Below, one piece after another: positions 36,449-45,491 of a DNA stretch of 64,000 nucleotides. The notes under the pieces are model-generated. The model did no database searches and was not told where the DNA came from. It was given only the letters and a program-made list of their open reading frames with translations. The position numbers were made by a program, and so were the translations under genes. How positions within the stretch are numbered: position 1 is the stretch's first letter; each line of letters begins with the position of its first letter. The stretch is from Alphaproteobacteria bacterium (GTDB lineage: Bacteria > Pseudomonadota > Alphaproteobacteria > Micavibrionales > Micavibrionaceae), in NCBI GenBank assembly GCA_024279035.1, contig JAJRSA010000001.1, positions 32,894 through 96,893 on the forward strand, given 5' to 3'.

Positions 36449-37596
36449 CAGACTTTTGAATATTTCCTTTTAAAATAAGTGCGAAACACACGATTGGGCA
36501 CAAAGCGCATTAATCCATCTCGGAGTATATGGTTTTTACGACTCATTGGCACATACCATTTTACAGCTCCTCGTGTGGCAGGCATAATATCATAAATAAT
36601 CGGACGCATCTCAGCCTCATAAGCTTTAAACCCTTGCTCTAAATCATCATGCTCTATCAGAGCTTTGGATAAACGACACGCCCCTGCAAACGCAGCCGCA
36701 GCCCCTCGTCCTGAAAACAAAGTCAAGCAATGCGCCGCATCTCCCAAAAGAACAGAGCATCCTTTATGCCACACAGGCATATCAATCTGACTGAGGACAT
36801 CCATATAAAACGGTTCATCTTTTGGACAATAGGATAATGTTTTTTGAATGGTCTCAGAGCTCCCTTCGAAAGACTCTAAAAGATACTTTCTTCGTTGGTC
36901 TGGAGAGGGCAAGTGACGGTCTGTATTCGCCCACACAAAGACAGCGCCGATATCGTCTTCTCGCGTATTAAACACCGCCATATAGCGTGTTCTCTCCATA
37001 TGGGTGGAAAATTGACTCTCTATCTCTAACACATTGGGAAGGCGAAAGGCTGCACAATGAAGATCTAGATAGTGACGTTTATAGTCCGCGGGATCAAAGA
37101 CAAGCTGACGCACAGCAGAATGCAATCCATCTGCGCCAATAATAACATCAAACGCCTGTTCTTTCCCCGATGAAAATTGTACATCAGCGCCATTCCAATT
37201 TTCTTCAATGGCTGTAATTTCTTCTCCAAAACGAATGTCACTCACGGCCTTAGCATGATCAAATAAAACATGTGCCAAATCATCGCGCATAATCTGCACA
37301 ATATCCAATCCCTCAAAGAGCTTTGAATAGTCCAAATCCAGCAAACAGCGTCCCGTGCGATCATGATAACTCGAAGATTGAATAGAAAGATCATAGCGCC
37401 TCAAATCAGGAATAAGCCCCATATTCTCCGCAAAGAGATAGGCTTGATGGGACAGTGCCACCAAAAAGCCTCCCACACGTGTCGCAGGAGATTTTTCAAC
37501 AATCACGACATCCATCCCTGCTTTAGACAGATTAATCGCCATCACCAATCCTGCAATTCCCGCACCACTAATAAGAATTTTAGATCCTTTTTTCAT
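36448..37596 (-). CDS. FAD-dependent monooxygenase (PHBH-type)
   Basis: The flavoprotein has GxGxxG in ISGAGIAGLVMAINLSKAG, the DG motif VIIGADGLHSAVRQ and the GD motif LLGDAAHCLTLFSGRG, placing it in the PF01494 group of aromatic or isoprenoid hydroxylases. The in-frame region upstream to 37728 (44 codons) shows no protein-like features, so I start at the ATG at 37596 just before the Rossmann motif; no strong ribosome site is visible. This gives 382 residues, normal for the family. The substrate is unknown; the downstream gene is the deacetylase. Confidence 0.85.
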   Translation of the reverse strand: MKKGSKILISGAGIAGLVMAINLSKAGMDVVIVEKSPATRVGGFLVALSHQAYLFAENMGLIPDLRRYDLSIQSSSYHDRTGRCLLDLDYSKLFEGLDIVQIMRDDLAHVLFDHAKAVSDIRFGEEITAIEENWNGADVQFSSGKEQAFDVIIGADGLHSAVRQLVFDPADYKRHYLDLHCAAFRLPNVLEIESQFSTHMERTRYMAVFNTREDDIGAVFVWANTDRHLPSPDQRRKYLLESFEGSSETIQKTLSYCPKDEPFYMDVLSQIDMPVWHKGCSVLLGDAAHCLTLFSGRGAAAAFAGACRLSKALIEHDDLEQGFKAYEAEMRPIIYDIMPATRGAVKWYVPMSRKNHILRDGLMRFVPNRVFRTYFKRKYSKV

Positions 37597-37728
37597 AGGA
37601 AAAATACTACAGGCTGTGCATTTGTATAGCAAGGGTATATAAAATATGGAAATTATAGTTGATTTTACTTCTATATACATATATAAACATCTTCGTTCAC
37701 TATAAAAACAAAGGATAGGAAGAGGCAA

Positions 37729-38082
37729 ATGAGTAACGAAGTAAGCGAGGAAATATTAGAGAAAAGATCTTTCTGGACGCACAATCGTGCCAAGTCTGGA
37801 CATTGGGCTCTCACGGGAGCTGTTCTTTCTGCCACTATAGCATTCGGCACTCATTCCCATGTAGATGGTGCAAAAAAATTCGTTAATATGAGCACGCCAA
37901 GCTATATGAGGTATGAATCTAAACATACCCCTAAAAGCAAAACATTAAGAAGTCTCTCTATTATATCTCTCGTAGGTGTTTTTGGATTTTCTATCCGAAT
38001 GGGAGAGAGTTACTTCAAAGCTTGGGAACATAAAACTGGGCGCAAAGATGATCTATATCATTTAGACCGTAATCAGAGCTAA
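37729..38082 (+). CDS. Small two-helix membrane protein, unknown
   Basis: This 117-residue protein starts behind GGAAGAGG with 4 nt spacing. Two hydrophobic segments lie at about residues 27-43 and 75-92, with basic patches between (SKHTPKSKTLRS). No family is recognised. It is divergent from the FAD monooxygenase and convergent with recQ, whose stop is 8 bases away. The good ribosome site and sensible topology support a real gene. Confidence 0.6.
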   Translation: MSNEVSEEILEKRSFWTHNRAKSGHWALTGAVLSATIAFGTHSHVDGAKKFVNMSTPSYMRYESKHTPKSKTLRSLSIISLVGVFGFSIRMGESYFKAWEHKTGRKDDLYHLDRNQS

Positions 38083-38089
38083 TAAAAGC

Positions 38090-39922
38090 TTAAACACCCT
38101 CCAAAGCAACGTCCAAAAAGACCTGCCCGTATTTTTCTAGCTTTGAATGCCCAACACCATGTATCACAGACATTTCAGTCAAAGTAGAGGGTCTTTTTGA
38201 TGCCATATCAATCAGGGTTTTATCGTGAAACACCACGTACGGTGGGACATTCTTTTCTTTTGCAATAGAGAGACGCAAGGCTTTCAAACTCTCAAGCAAG
38301 GATTTATCTTCTTGTGTCTCTAAACTGATCGCAGGGTCTACTTTCCGTGTTTCACTTTTTATGATCTGCGGGTCTAGACGCAATTCAATCGTGTCTTTTC
38401 CTTTTAAAAACTCAGCCCCCTGCTCCGTGATTTTGAGGCCTCCATGGTTATCCATATCCACAAAAAGGAAATTACGGGCGACAATCTGACGGATAAGGCT
38501 CTGCCATTCCTTTTGAGAATGTTCTTGCCCAATCCCGTAGACACTCAAGCTTTTGTGCCCAAAATTTTGGATACGCTCACTGTCTTTCCCAAGCAAAACA
38601 TCAATCACGTACCCCGTGCCAAATATTTGACCTGTCCGATAGACACACGACAAAATCTTTTGTGTGGGGACAGTCCCTTCAATCGTTTTGGGAGGCGTTA
38701 GACATGTATCGCAATTGTGACAAGGCTCACCGTGATCATCAAAATAATGCAAGAGCACTTGCCGTCTGCACGTCACCGTTTCGCAATAGCCTAAAAACGC
38801 ATTTAATTTTTGGCGTTCCACGCGCTTTTGATCTTCCGCACTCTGCGACGACTCAATCATCTGGCGTTGGAGGACTAAATCTTGCAAGCCATAGACCATC
38901 CACGCGATAGAAGGTAATCCATCGCGCCCTGCTCGTCCTGTTTCCTGATAGTAAGCCTCAATGTTTTTAGGCAAATCCAGATGGGCGACAAATCGAACAT
39001 CAGGTTTATTAATCCCCATACCAAACGCAATTGTGGCCACCATAATCACGCCTTCTTCTTTGAGGAAACGCTCTTGATTGTCTGTACGCACCTCTTTGGG
39101 AAGTCGGGCATGATAGGGCAATGCTTTATAGCCTTGTGTAGAAAGCCACTGCGCCGTATCTTCTACTTTACGACGAGAGAGACAATACACAATCCCACTT
39201 TCTCCTGAGGGCTGTGTTTTCAAAAACTTGAGGAGTTGTTGCCGTGGATTATTTTTGATCGCAACATTATATCTAATATTAGGACGATCAAAGCCAGAGA
39301 TATACATCTTGGGCAAATCAAGACGCTCAACAATATCTTTACGCGTTGGGGCATCCGCTGTGGCCGTGACAGCAATACACGGGACATCAGGATAACGTGT
39401 GCGCAACAAAGACAACTGCCTGTATTCTTGCCTAAAATCATGCCCCCATTGTGAAATACAATGCGCTTCATCAATGGCAAAGAGAGCAATTTCTATCTCA
39501 TCAAGGATGTCGAGAAACTCATCATTCACCAGCCGTTCAGGGGCAACATAGACAAGATCAAGCTCGTTAGACTCTAAACGCCTTAAAGCATCTCGTCGTT
39601 GCGCAGGATCAAGCCCTGAATGAATAGCCTCGGCCTTCACGCCCAACTCTTTGAGCGCCAGAACCTGATCTTGCATCAATGCAATCAAGGGAGAGACAAT
39701 AACCCCCGTTCCTTGACGGCAGAGCGCTGGAATTTGATAACAGAGCGACTTCCCACTCCCTGTGGGCATCAACACACAGCAACTTTCCCCTGCAATGACT
39801 GTATTAATGATATCTTCTTGCTCTTCCCGAAAATGATCATATCCAAAGACAGACGATAAAAGAGAGGCAGGCGTGTTTGAGGCTTCAAATTCATCTCTGC
39901 GTGTCACACTCTGCCCACTCAT
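38090..39922 (-). CDS. recQ: ATP-dependent DNA helicase RecQ
   Basis: This 610-residue RecQ has the Q-motif region [14 protein letters not shown], Walker [13 protein letters not shown], the DEAH box in [16 protein letters not shown], and helicase C motifs [16 protein letters not shown] and [13 protein letters not shown] zinc-binding Cys cluster (around [15 protein letters not shown]), an RQC domain and a C-terminal HRDC domain follow. Length and order match E. coli RecQ (609). It unwinds recombination intermediates. Its neighbours are unrelated. Confidence 0.97.
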   Translation of the reverse strand: MSGQSVTRRDEFEASNTPASLLSSVFGYDHFREEQEDIINTVIAGESCCVLMPTGSGKSLCYQIPALCRQGTGVIVSPLIALMQDQVLALKELGVKAEAIHSGLDPAQRRDALRRLESNELDLVYVAPERLVNDEFLDILDEIEIALFAIDEAHCISQWGHDFRQEYRQLSLLRTRYPDVPCIAVTATADAPTRKDIVERLDLPKMYISGFDRPNIRYNVAIKNNPRQQLLKFLKTQPSGESGIVYCLSRRKVEDTAQWLSTQGYKALPYHARLPKEVRTDNQERFLKEEGVIMVATIAFGMGINKPDVRFVAHLDLPKNIEAYYQETGRAGRDGLPSIAWMVYGLQDLVLQRQMIESSQSAEDQKRVERQKLNAFLGYCETVTCRRQVLLHYFDDHGEPCHNCDTCLTPPKTIEGTVPTQKILSCVYRTGQIFGTGYVIDVLLGKDSERIQNFGHKSLSVYGIGQEHSQKEWQSLIRQIVARNFLFVDMDNHGGLKITEQGAEFLKGKDTIELRLDPQIIKSETRKVDPAISLETQEDKSLLESLKALRLSIAKEKNVPPYVVFHDKTLIDMASKRPSTLTEMSVIHGVGHSKLEKYGQVFLDVALEGV

Positions 39923-39970
39923 CCATAACTCTTTTCTGCTTATAGTTCTAAATACAGGTGCAGTAGACCC

Positions 39971-40705
39971 TTATAAGAATGGTTTGACAAGGAGTTTTAA
40001 AAAACCCGTGTCATTTTTCTTCTCCACTCCAATTTTCAGCGTTACCGTACGATGTGTAGAGGATTTCGTATAGAAAAGACGATCCCAAAAGCTAAAGATT
40101 GTTCCATAGTTTGAGTCTGTATCTTGACGGAGCGCATGGTGATGTACCCAGTGGAGAGAAGGCGTTACAATAATTTTAGAAAGAAGGCGCTCAAACCAAG
40201 AGGGAAGTTTGATATTAGAATGATGAAACACAGAACACACCATCACCAAGATTTCAAAGACAAGAACGGAGTAGAAAGGAATGGCGAAGACAATAATCAC
40301 AAATGCACGCACAAAAGTTGAAAAAAATACCTCTCCAAAATGAAAACGAATAGCCGATGTTGCGTCTAAATGTTCATCCAAATGGTGGATTTCATGAAAA
40401 CGCCATAAAAAAGGCACGCGATGCACGGCCTGATGCCACCAGAAAATGAAGAGATCGAGGAGTATAATATCAAGAATGAGAAGAGAAGGCCTCTCCCACA
40501 GAGATATTTGTGTCGCGTAGAGTGTTACAGGCAAGACGATTAAAAGGGACAAAACAATATTCAACGGCCAGAAAGAGAGGTTTTTGAGAACGCGTCTACC
40601 CACGCGCTCCTCTCCTAACACGACAGGTTTTAAGCGTTCCCACACAAAGAAAAGGAGAAACGCCCCTGCCACAATCCAGCCTTTATATTCAATCATCTGA
40701 TCCAT
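39971..40705 (-). CDS. Sterol desaturase/fatty acid hydroxylase family protein
   Basis: This 244-residue membrane protein has the histidine clusters of the FA_hydroxylase family: HQAVH, then HEIHHLDEH, then HHSN, and finally HWVHHHALRQDTDSNYG. These bind a di-iron centre that hydroxylates or desaturates lipids. It abuts the flavoprotein gene (no gap) and is probably co-transcribed with it and the VTT gene. In the arsenic context it might modify an arsenolipid acyl chain, but this is inference. Confidence 0.88.
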   Translation of the reverse strand: MDQMIEYKGWIVAGAFLLFFVWERLKPVVLGEERVGRRVLKNLSFWPLNIVLSLLIVLPVTLYATQISLWERPSLLILDIILLDLFIFWWHQAVHRVPFLWRFHEIHHLDEHLDATSAIRFHFGEVFFSTFVRAFVIIVFAIPFYSVLVFEILVMVCSVFHHSNIKLPSWFERLLSKIIVTPSLHWVHHHALRQDTDSNYGTIFSFWDRLFYTKSSTHRTVTLKIGVEKKNDTGFLKLLVKPFL

Positions 40706-42136
40706 TTAAAAGGGGAGTTTTTGTAAGAGTTTTACAATTTTACGTGTTTTATTACTAAACAGGCTGGGTGTGTACCATGCTCCTGCAGCGCGCTTACTGA
40801 TTTCTCCAAGGGTTGGATACGGCGCAATCATACTTGTCACTGCACTTATTTTTAGGCCTGAGGAAATAGCCAATGCCCATAGGCCTATCAACTCTCCTGC
40901 CCCTGTCCCCACAATAGAGGCGCCTAGAATGAGACCTTTTTTGGTTGTGACAACACGAATTTGTCCCTGTGTGATACGTTCCGCAATGGCACGATCATTC
41001 TCTTCAAAAGACCATTGAGCCACTCTTATTGTCTCCCCGTATTTTTGACGCGCTGTCTCTTCTGTTATCCCCACTTGCGCCAATTCAGGATCACAATAGG
41101 TCACCCATGGCAGCGCTTTATAGTCCACTTTCGCAGGCATTTTAAAACAGACATTGCGGATAATAATCCCTGCGTGGTATCCCGCCACATGCGTAAATTG
41201 AGGCCCGCCCGCAACATCCCCAATGGCAAAGATCTTTTTGTTTGATGTGCGCAAGCGTTGATCAACGAGTATACCTTTTCTCTCAGAAGAGATGCCTGCC
41301 TTCTCAAGATCAAGCCCCTCTATATTAGGCTTTCGCCCTGCCGCCACGAGAAGATGAGAGCCTTCAATTTCAAGCATGTCGCCTTCTTTTGTAATTAAGA
41401 GCTTAACGCCCTCCTCTGTGTGCTTCACCTGTTCTATTGATATCTTTTCATGGAGAGTAATATCTTCCTTTTGCAAAACATCTCTCACAATATTCACATT
41501 GTCTTGATCATCTCGGGGAAGAATTTTCCCCATATCAAAGACGCTGACTTTACACCCTAAACGCCTGTGCGCCTGTGCCATTTCAATTCCTATAGGACCA
41601 CCCCCAATAATCAGAAGATGCTCTGGTTGCTCTCGCAGAGCAAAGATCGTTTCATTGGTCAAAACCTTCTCTGGATCTAATCCTGCAATCGGAGGCACAA
41701 CGGCACGTGAGCCTGTCGCCACAACAAAATAACGCGCCGTGATCAGAGTCTCCCCTGCTTGCACTTTATTTTTAGAAACAAAACGGCCTGTTTCCTTTAA
41801 AACAGTCACCCCCAAGCTTTCAAAGCGCTCCACAGAATCATTGGGTTCAATTGTTTTGATCGTCTCAAAGACATGGTCTTTCACCGCAGAGAAATCAATC
41901 TCTGGCTCATGGGCTTGAATGCCTTTGATATCATCTTTCCTGTGCATCTGTGCCCGTTTTCCAGCAGCAAGAAGAGCTTTAGACGGAACACACCCAGTAT
42001 TGAGACAATCTCCCCCCATCTCTGCCTTTTCAATCAACACTGTTTTTAATCCAAGCTGAGCTGTGCCTGCAGCCACACTCAAACCTCCTGATCCAGCGCC
42101 AATAATACAAATATCTACATTCATTTTTTGTGACAT
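40706..42136 (-). CDS. Mercuric-reductase-like pyridine nucleotide-disulfide oxidoreductase
   Basis: This 476-residue flavoprotein has a FAD site IIGAGSGGLSVAAG, redox disulfide CLNTGC (C44, C49), an NAD(P)-binding LIIGGGPIGIEMAQAHRR and the dimerisation domain beginning WVTYCDPELAQVG. It lacks a MerA heavy-metal-associated domain and the C-terminal vicinal cysteines of true MerA. Such 'mercuric reductase-like' enzymes recur beside VTT proteins and arsenosugar-type genes. It overlaps the VTT gene by 16 bases. Confidence 0.9.
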   Translation of the reverse strand: MSQKMNVDICIIGAGSGGLSVAAGTAQLGLKTVLIEKAEMGGDCLNTGCVPSKALLAAGKRAQMHRKDDIKGIQAHEPEIDFSAVKDHVFETIKTIEPNDSVERFESLGVTVLKETGRFVSKNKVQAGETLITARYFVVATGSRAVVPPIAGLDPEKVLTNETIFALREQPEHLLIIGGGPIGIEMAQAHRRLGCKVSVFDMGKILPRDDQDNVNIVRDVLQKEDITLHEKISIEQVKHTEEGVKLLITKEGDMLEIEGSHLLVAAGRKPNIEGLDLEKAGISSERKGILVDQRLRTSNKKIFAIGDVAGGPQFTHVAGYHAGIIIRNVCFKMPAKVDYKALPWVTYCDPELAQVGITEETARQKYGETIRVAQWSFEENDRAIAERITQGQIRVVTTKKGLILGASIVGTGAGELIGLWALAISSGLKISAVTSMIAPYPTLGEISKRAAGAWYTPSLFSNKTRKIVKLLQKLPF

Positions 42137-42822
42137 TTTTTCTCTTTCATTTGTTTATAAAGCGTGGGAATAAGGGCAAAAAACCCTAATAAGGTAAATG
42201 CCATCAAGGTAGAGGGCGACACTAAATCTCCCAAAGACTCAATGGTGCCAAGCTCTCTTCCCACATTCGCATAGACAAATGTCCCTGGGATAATCCCCAC
42301 CAACGTTGTGAGCACATACGGCATCAGCCTCACATTAAATAACGCAGGGACAATATTGACTAAAAAGAAAGGAAACAACGGGACAAGGCGCATAAACAAC
42401 ATGTATCCAACAGCATTGTCTTCCATGTTCGACGCCACTTTATTATACAGCCCCCCTGCTTTCTCTCTCAACGTATCTCCCAAGGCACTCCGTGCGATCA
42501 AAAATAAAAGGGTTGCCCCGCCCGTTGCGCCGATCACAATCGCAAATGTCCCAATCCAGCGCCCGAACAAGAATCCTCCAAGAAGCGTTAAAACAGTCGC
42601 AATCGGCAAAGAGAGCGCCACCGCACTAATATACAGTCCAATAAACGCCAACACGCTCACCACAGGATGCGCCTCAACAAGGCTTAACAACTCTCCACGC
42701 TGTGCCTTAATTGTCTCAAGGTTCACAAGATCCATCACTCCTGACCCCCATGCAAGCGCAATCAATCCGACGATCAAGATAAGAGGGAGAAAGCGTTTTA
42801 GTATGTTCATCGTCCTATTCAT
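42121..42822 (-). CDS. TVP38/TMEM64 (VTT domain) membrane protein
   Basis: This 233-residue protein with about six membrane segments has the VTT core GGFLFGRWIGTFAIVIGATG, then RLVPLFPFFLVNIVPALF and PGTFVYANVGREL. VTT/DedA-like proteins are lipid scramblases or transport facilitators. It is the first gene of a three-gene leftward operon divergent from the arsM operon. ATG 42822 or 42810 could be the start. Together with the flavoprotein it is part of the arsenic module by context. Confidence 0.9.
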   Translation of the reverse strand: MNRTMNILKRFLPLILIVGLIALAWGSGVMDLVNLETIKAQRGELLSLVEAHPVVSVLAFIGLYISAVALSLPIATVLTLLGGFLFGRWIGTFAIVIGATGGATLLFLIARSALGDTLREKAGGLYNKVASNMEDNAVGYMLFMRLVPLFPFFLVNIVPALFNVRLMPYVLTTLVGIIPGTFVYANVGRELGTIESLGDLVSPSTLMAFTLLGFFALIPTLYKQMKEKKCHKK

Positions 42823-42837
42823 TCCAGTATGCTATCA

Positions 42838-42886
42838 AATATATGAAACCATAGATATATTCGTTCTCATAGATATATTCGTTCTC
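42838..42886. promoter_or_regulatory. Tandem 18-bp repeat and inverted repeat in the divergent arsenic-module promoter
   Basis: Two exact adjacent copies of an 18-base unit, beginning ATAGATATATTCG, occupy 42851-42868 and 42869-42886. They overlap an inverted repeat in which AATATAT (42838-42844) faces ATATATT (42855-42861). The site lies in the ~100-base space between divergent VTT and membrane coiled-coil genes, where an operator is expected. No arsR gene is in the window, so the regulator is unknown. Confidence 0.5.
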
Positions 42887-42921
42887 ATTGACAGTAATGT
42901 TACAGCGCTTTATGAAGAGAT

Positions 42922-43614
42922 ATGCTTGACGATATATTCAAATCAATCCGCGCGCAACTCTATGAACGCGCTGTGAGTCCCTTAATGGGAAGTTTTGTTC
43001 TGTCATGGAGTTTGTGGAATTATAAATTCATATTGCTCTTGTTTTCTGAAGCCACCATTATAGAAAAATATACACTCATTGAAGATGTCCTCTTTGTTAC
43101 ATGGCCACAAATACTAATAGGAGGGTTTTTAGGGCCCCTAGGAACAGCTCTTTTCTATCTGTTTATTTATCCTTACCCTGCGAAGTTGGTTTTCAAATTC
43201 TCTAAAAATCGCCAAAAAGAAATCACAAATCTTAAAAAGGAAATAGAGGACGAAACTTTACTAACTATACAAGAATCACGCACTCTTCGAAATGCCATTC
43301 GGAAGATGGGAGATCAATTTCAAGAAGACTTCTCTGGGAAAGATGACAAGATTAAGAACTTAAAAGAAGGATTATCGAGCAAGGACAAGAAAATTAAGAG
43401 CTTAGAACACAAGTCAGAAAATATAGACGAGGTAATGGCCGAACAAGAAAGGGAATATGAGGACAAAATACGGCGTGAAAAAGACAGTTTGCTAGAAGAA
43501 TACTCCAGAAAAGCATATGACAATCAAGAGCTCGATAGATTAAGAAAAGAACTATCAAAATACGAAAAATCAAAAAATGATCAAAAAACACGCACCAAAA
43601 AGGACAAACAATGA
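42922..43614 (+). CDS. Membrane protein with long C-terminal coiled coil, coupled to arsM
   Basis: The 230-residue protein begins with a conserved-looking amphipathic start (LDDIFKSIRAQLYERAVSPL). Two membrane helices follow (about 22-38 and 62-84), ending in LFYLFIYPYPAKLVFKF. After residue ~95 comes a charged coiled coil with KKDK-rich tail. The same N-terminal layout recurs in unnamed bacterial proteins I recall, without function. It ends in an ATGA overlap with arsM, so it is made together with it. It may tether arsenic enzymes to the membrane, which is inference. Confidence 0.7.
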   Translation: MLDDIFKSIRAQLYERAVSPLMGSFVLSWSLWNYKFILLLFSEATIIEKYTLIEDVLFVTWPQILIGGFLGPLGTALFYLFIYPYPAKLVFKFSKNRQKEITNLKKEIEDETLLTIQESRTLRNAIRKMGDQFQEDFSGKDDKIKNLKEGLSSKDKKIKSLEHKSENIDEVMAEQEREYEDKIRREKDSLLEEYSRKAYDNQELDRLRKELSKYEKSKNDQKTRTKKDKQ

Positions 43615-44642
43615 CACAGCAAATACTCGACGATGTTCAAGACTATTACGGGAAAGTTCTCGAGACCAAGGATGATTTAAAGACAAGTGCCTGTTGTCCT
43701 TTAGAAGCGCCTCCGGCTCGTGTACAAAAGCTACTCAAGAATGTGCATGATGTTGTGCAGGAGAAGTTTTATGGCTGTGGATCGCCTCTTCCTGTTGCAG
43801 CAGAGGGATGTACCGTCCTTGATTTGGGGTGTGGAACAGGACGCGATGCCTTTCTCCTGAGTCAAATTGTTGGCGAACGGGGGCATGTCATTGGACTTGA
43901 TATGACGGATGAGCAACTTTCTGTCGCCAATCAATATTTAGGGTGGCACATGGATAAGTTTGGTTATAAAAAACCAAATATTGAGTTTAAAAAAGGGTTT
44001 ATTGAAGATTTAAATACCGCAGGGATTGCAGATAACAGTGTTGATATTGTGATCTCGAACTGCGTAATTAATCTTTCTCCTAAGAAAGAAGCAGTCTTCA
44101 AAGAGATTGCACGTGTTTTAAAAACAGGAGGCGAACTCTATTTCTCGGATGTCTTTTCTGGACGGCGTATTCCTCAAGCGTTGCAAACAGACAAAGTGCT
44201 CCTCGGAGAATGTTTGGGCGGCGCAATGTATACCGAAGATTTTCGTCGTATGATGACAGACATCGGTATACCTGATACTCGCACCCTCTCCAAACGACAA
44301 TTAACACTTGATGATCCTGCCATCCAGCGCCAAGCAGGCATGATTGATTTTTATTCTATGACTGTGCGCGCCTTTAAAGTTGATCTCGAAGATATATGCG
44401 AAGATTACGGCCATGTTGCCTATTACAAGGGCACAATCAACGAGTATCCGCATAGCTTTGTCCTTGATGATCATCATGAGTTCAAAACAGGACAGCCTGT
44501 GCCCATCTGTGGAAACACCGCCAACATGCTCGGCCAAACCCGCTTTGCCAAACATTTCAGAATTGAAGGTGATTTTTCCATGCATTACGGTGTCTTTGAC
44601 TGTGCACCAGAGGGGATGAGTGACACTGGAGCGTGTTGTTAA
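43611..44642 (+). CDS. arsM: Arsenite S-adenosylmethionine methyltransferase ArsM
   Basis: The enzyme methylates trivalent arsenic to mono- and dimethyl species. The start DVQDYYGKVLETKDDLKTS resembles characterised ArsM proteins. SAM motif I is LDLGCGTGRDAFLLS. Cysteines sit where ArsM binds arsenic: C28/C29, C56, C151 (ISNCVINLS) and C201 (GECLGGAMY). The C-terminal domain ends in a Cys-Cys pair (342-343). At 343 residues it has the extended ArsM length. It is flanked by MTAP-like and glycosyltransferase genes, so the product is likely used for arsenosugars rather than volatilised. Confidence 0.93.
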   Translation: MTQQILDDVQDYYGKVLETKDDLKTSACCPLEAPPARVQKLLKNVHDVVQEKFYGCGSPLPVAAEGCTVLDLGCGTGRDAFLLSQIVGERGHVIGLDMTDEQLSVANQYLGWHMDKFGYKKPNIEFKKGFIEDLNTAGIADNSVDIVISNCVINLSPKKEAVFKEIARVLKTGGELYFSDVFSGRRIPQALQTDKVLLGECLGGAMYTEDFRRMMTDIGIPDTRTLSKRQLTLDDPAIQRQAGMIDFYSMTVRAFKVDLEDICEDYGHVAYYKGTINEYPHSFVLDDHHEFKTGQPVPICGNTANMLGQTRFAKHFRIEGDFSMHYGVFDCAPEGMSDTGACC

Positions 44643-45491
44643 ATGTTAGCCATTATCGGAGGATCAGGTCTTTATGCTTTGGACGGTCTTCAGCTCAAAC
44701 AAGAACATACTATTGAGACTCCCTTTGGACATCCTTCGGATGTTATTTTTGAAGGTTTTTACGAAGGGCAGAGCATTCTATTTCTCTCTCGTCATGGTGC
44801 AGGGCATAAATATCTTCCCCATGAAGTCAATTACCGTGCCAATATTTTTGCGCTTAAAAAACTAGGCGCACGAGCTATTTTTGGGGTGTCTGCGGTCGGA
44901 AGCCTCCGTGCAGAGATCAAACCTGGGGATCTCGCCCTTGCTTCTCAGTATTTTGATCATACACGCGGGAGGAGAGCCCACACATTTTTTGGAAACGGCG
45001 TGGCAGGACATGTTTCAACAGCAAATCCCACCTGTCCAGCGTTAAGTGCCGATATAGAGCAAGCGGCACAGCGAACAGGCCTCTCTCTTCACACTCATAA
45101 AACCTATGGATGCGTCGAAGGTCCTCGGCTTGGGACACGGGCAGAGAGCTTTTTTCTTCGGGACAGCGCCAAATGTGATCTCGTCGGGATGACCAATGTC
45201 CCCGAGGCGTTTCTCGCCAAAGAAGCACAAATGGCCTATTGCACGCTCTGTCTTGTGACGGACTATGATTGTTGGATGGACGATCCTGCGCAACATGTGA
45301 GTGTTGATAAATTCTTTGAGACCTATGGAGGCGCATTAGAAAAAACCAAAATACTTCTCACTGAACTTCTGAAATCTCCTCTTACAGACACGCCCGAGGA
45401 TATTCGTCAAGCCTTACAACATGCCATTCTGACACCAAATAAATCTCTCACTCCTGCACAAAAAGAATGGCTTGAGGTTTTACGTGCTTAA
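44643..45491 (+). CDS. MTAP-like nucleoside phosphorylase of the arsenosugar cluster
   Basis: This 282-residue S-methyl-5'-thioadenosine phosphorylase-family enzyme has the phosphate site AIIGGSGLYAL, SRHGAGHKYLPHEVNYRAN, GVSAVGSLR and the base-binding GMTNVPEAFLAKEAQMAY. It starts directly after the arsM stop. In arsenosugar routes a radical SAM enzyme makes a 5'-dimethylarsinoyl-deoxyadenosine, and removal of adenine yields the arsinoyl-ribose. An MTAP homologue is the natural enzyme for that step. A housekeeping methionine-salvage role is the alternative, though no other salvage genes are nearby. Confidence 0.88.
   Translation: MLAIIGGSGLYALDGLQLKQEHTIETPFGHPSDVIFEGFYEGQSILFLSRHGAGHKYLPHEVNYRANIFALKKLGARAIFGVSAVGSLRAEIKPGDLALASQYFDHTRGRRAHTFFGNGVAGHVSTANPTCPALSADIEQAAQRTGLSLHTHKTYGCVEGPRLGTRAESFFLRDSAKCDLVGMTNVPEAFLAKEAQMAYCTLCLVTDYDCWMDDPAQHVSVDKFFETYGGALEKTKILLTELLKSPLTDTPEDIRQALQHAILTPNKSLTPAQKEWLEVLRA

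Noticed and set aside
37597..37728. Longer start for the FAD monooxygenase using the upstream in-frame ATG
   Set aside because: The extra 44 residues are Cys/Tyr-rich and unlike the family, which begins at the Rossmann motif; the region more likely holds the divergent promoters.
40706..42136. True mercuric reductase MerA and mercury resistance
   Set aside because: The protein lacks the N-terminal heavy-metal domain and the C-terminal vicinal cysteines, and there is no merR, merT or merP nearby.
44643..45491. Reading the phosphorylase as ordinary methionine-salvage MtnP
   Set aside because: No other methionine-salvage gene is near, and it is wedged between arsM and arsenosugar glycosyltransferases, so the pathway role was preferred; the enzyme class itself is not in doubt.
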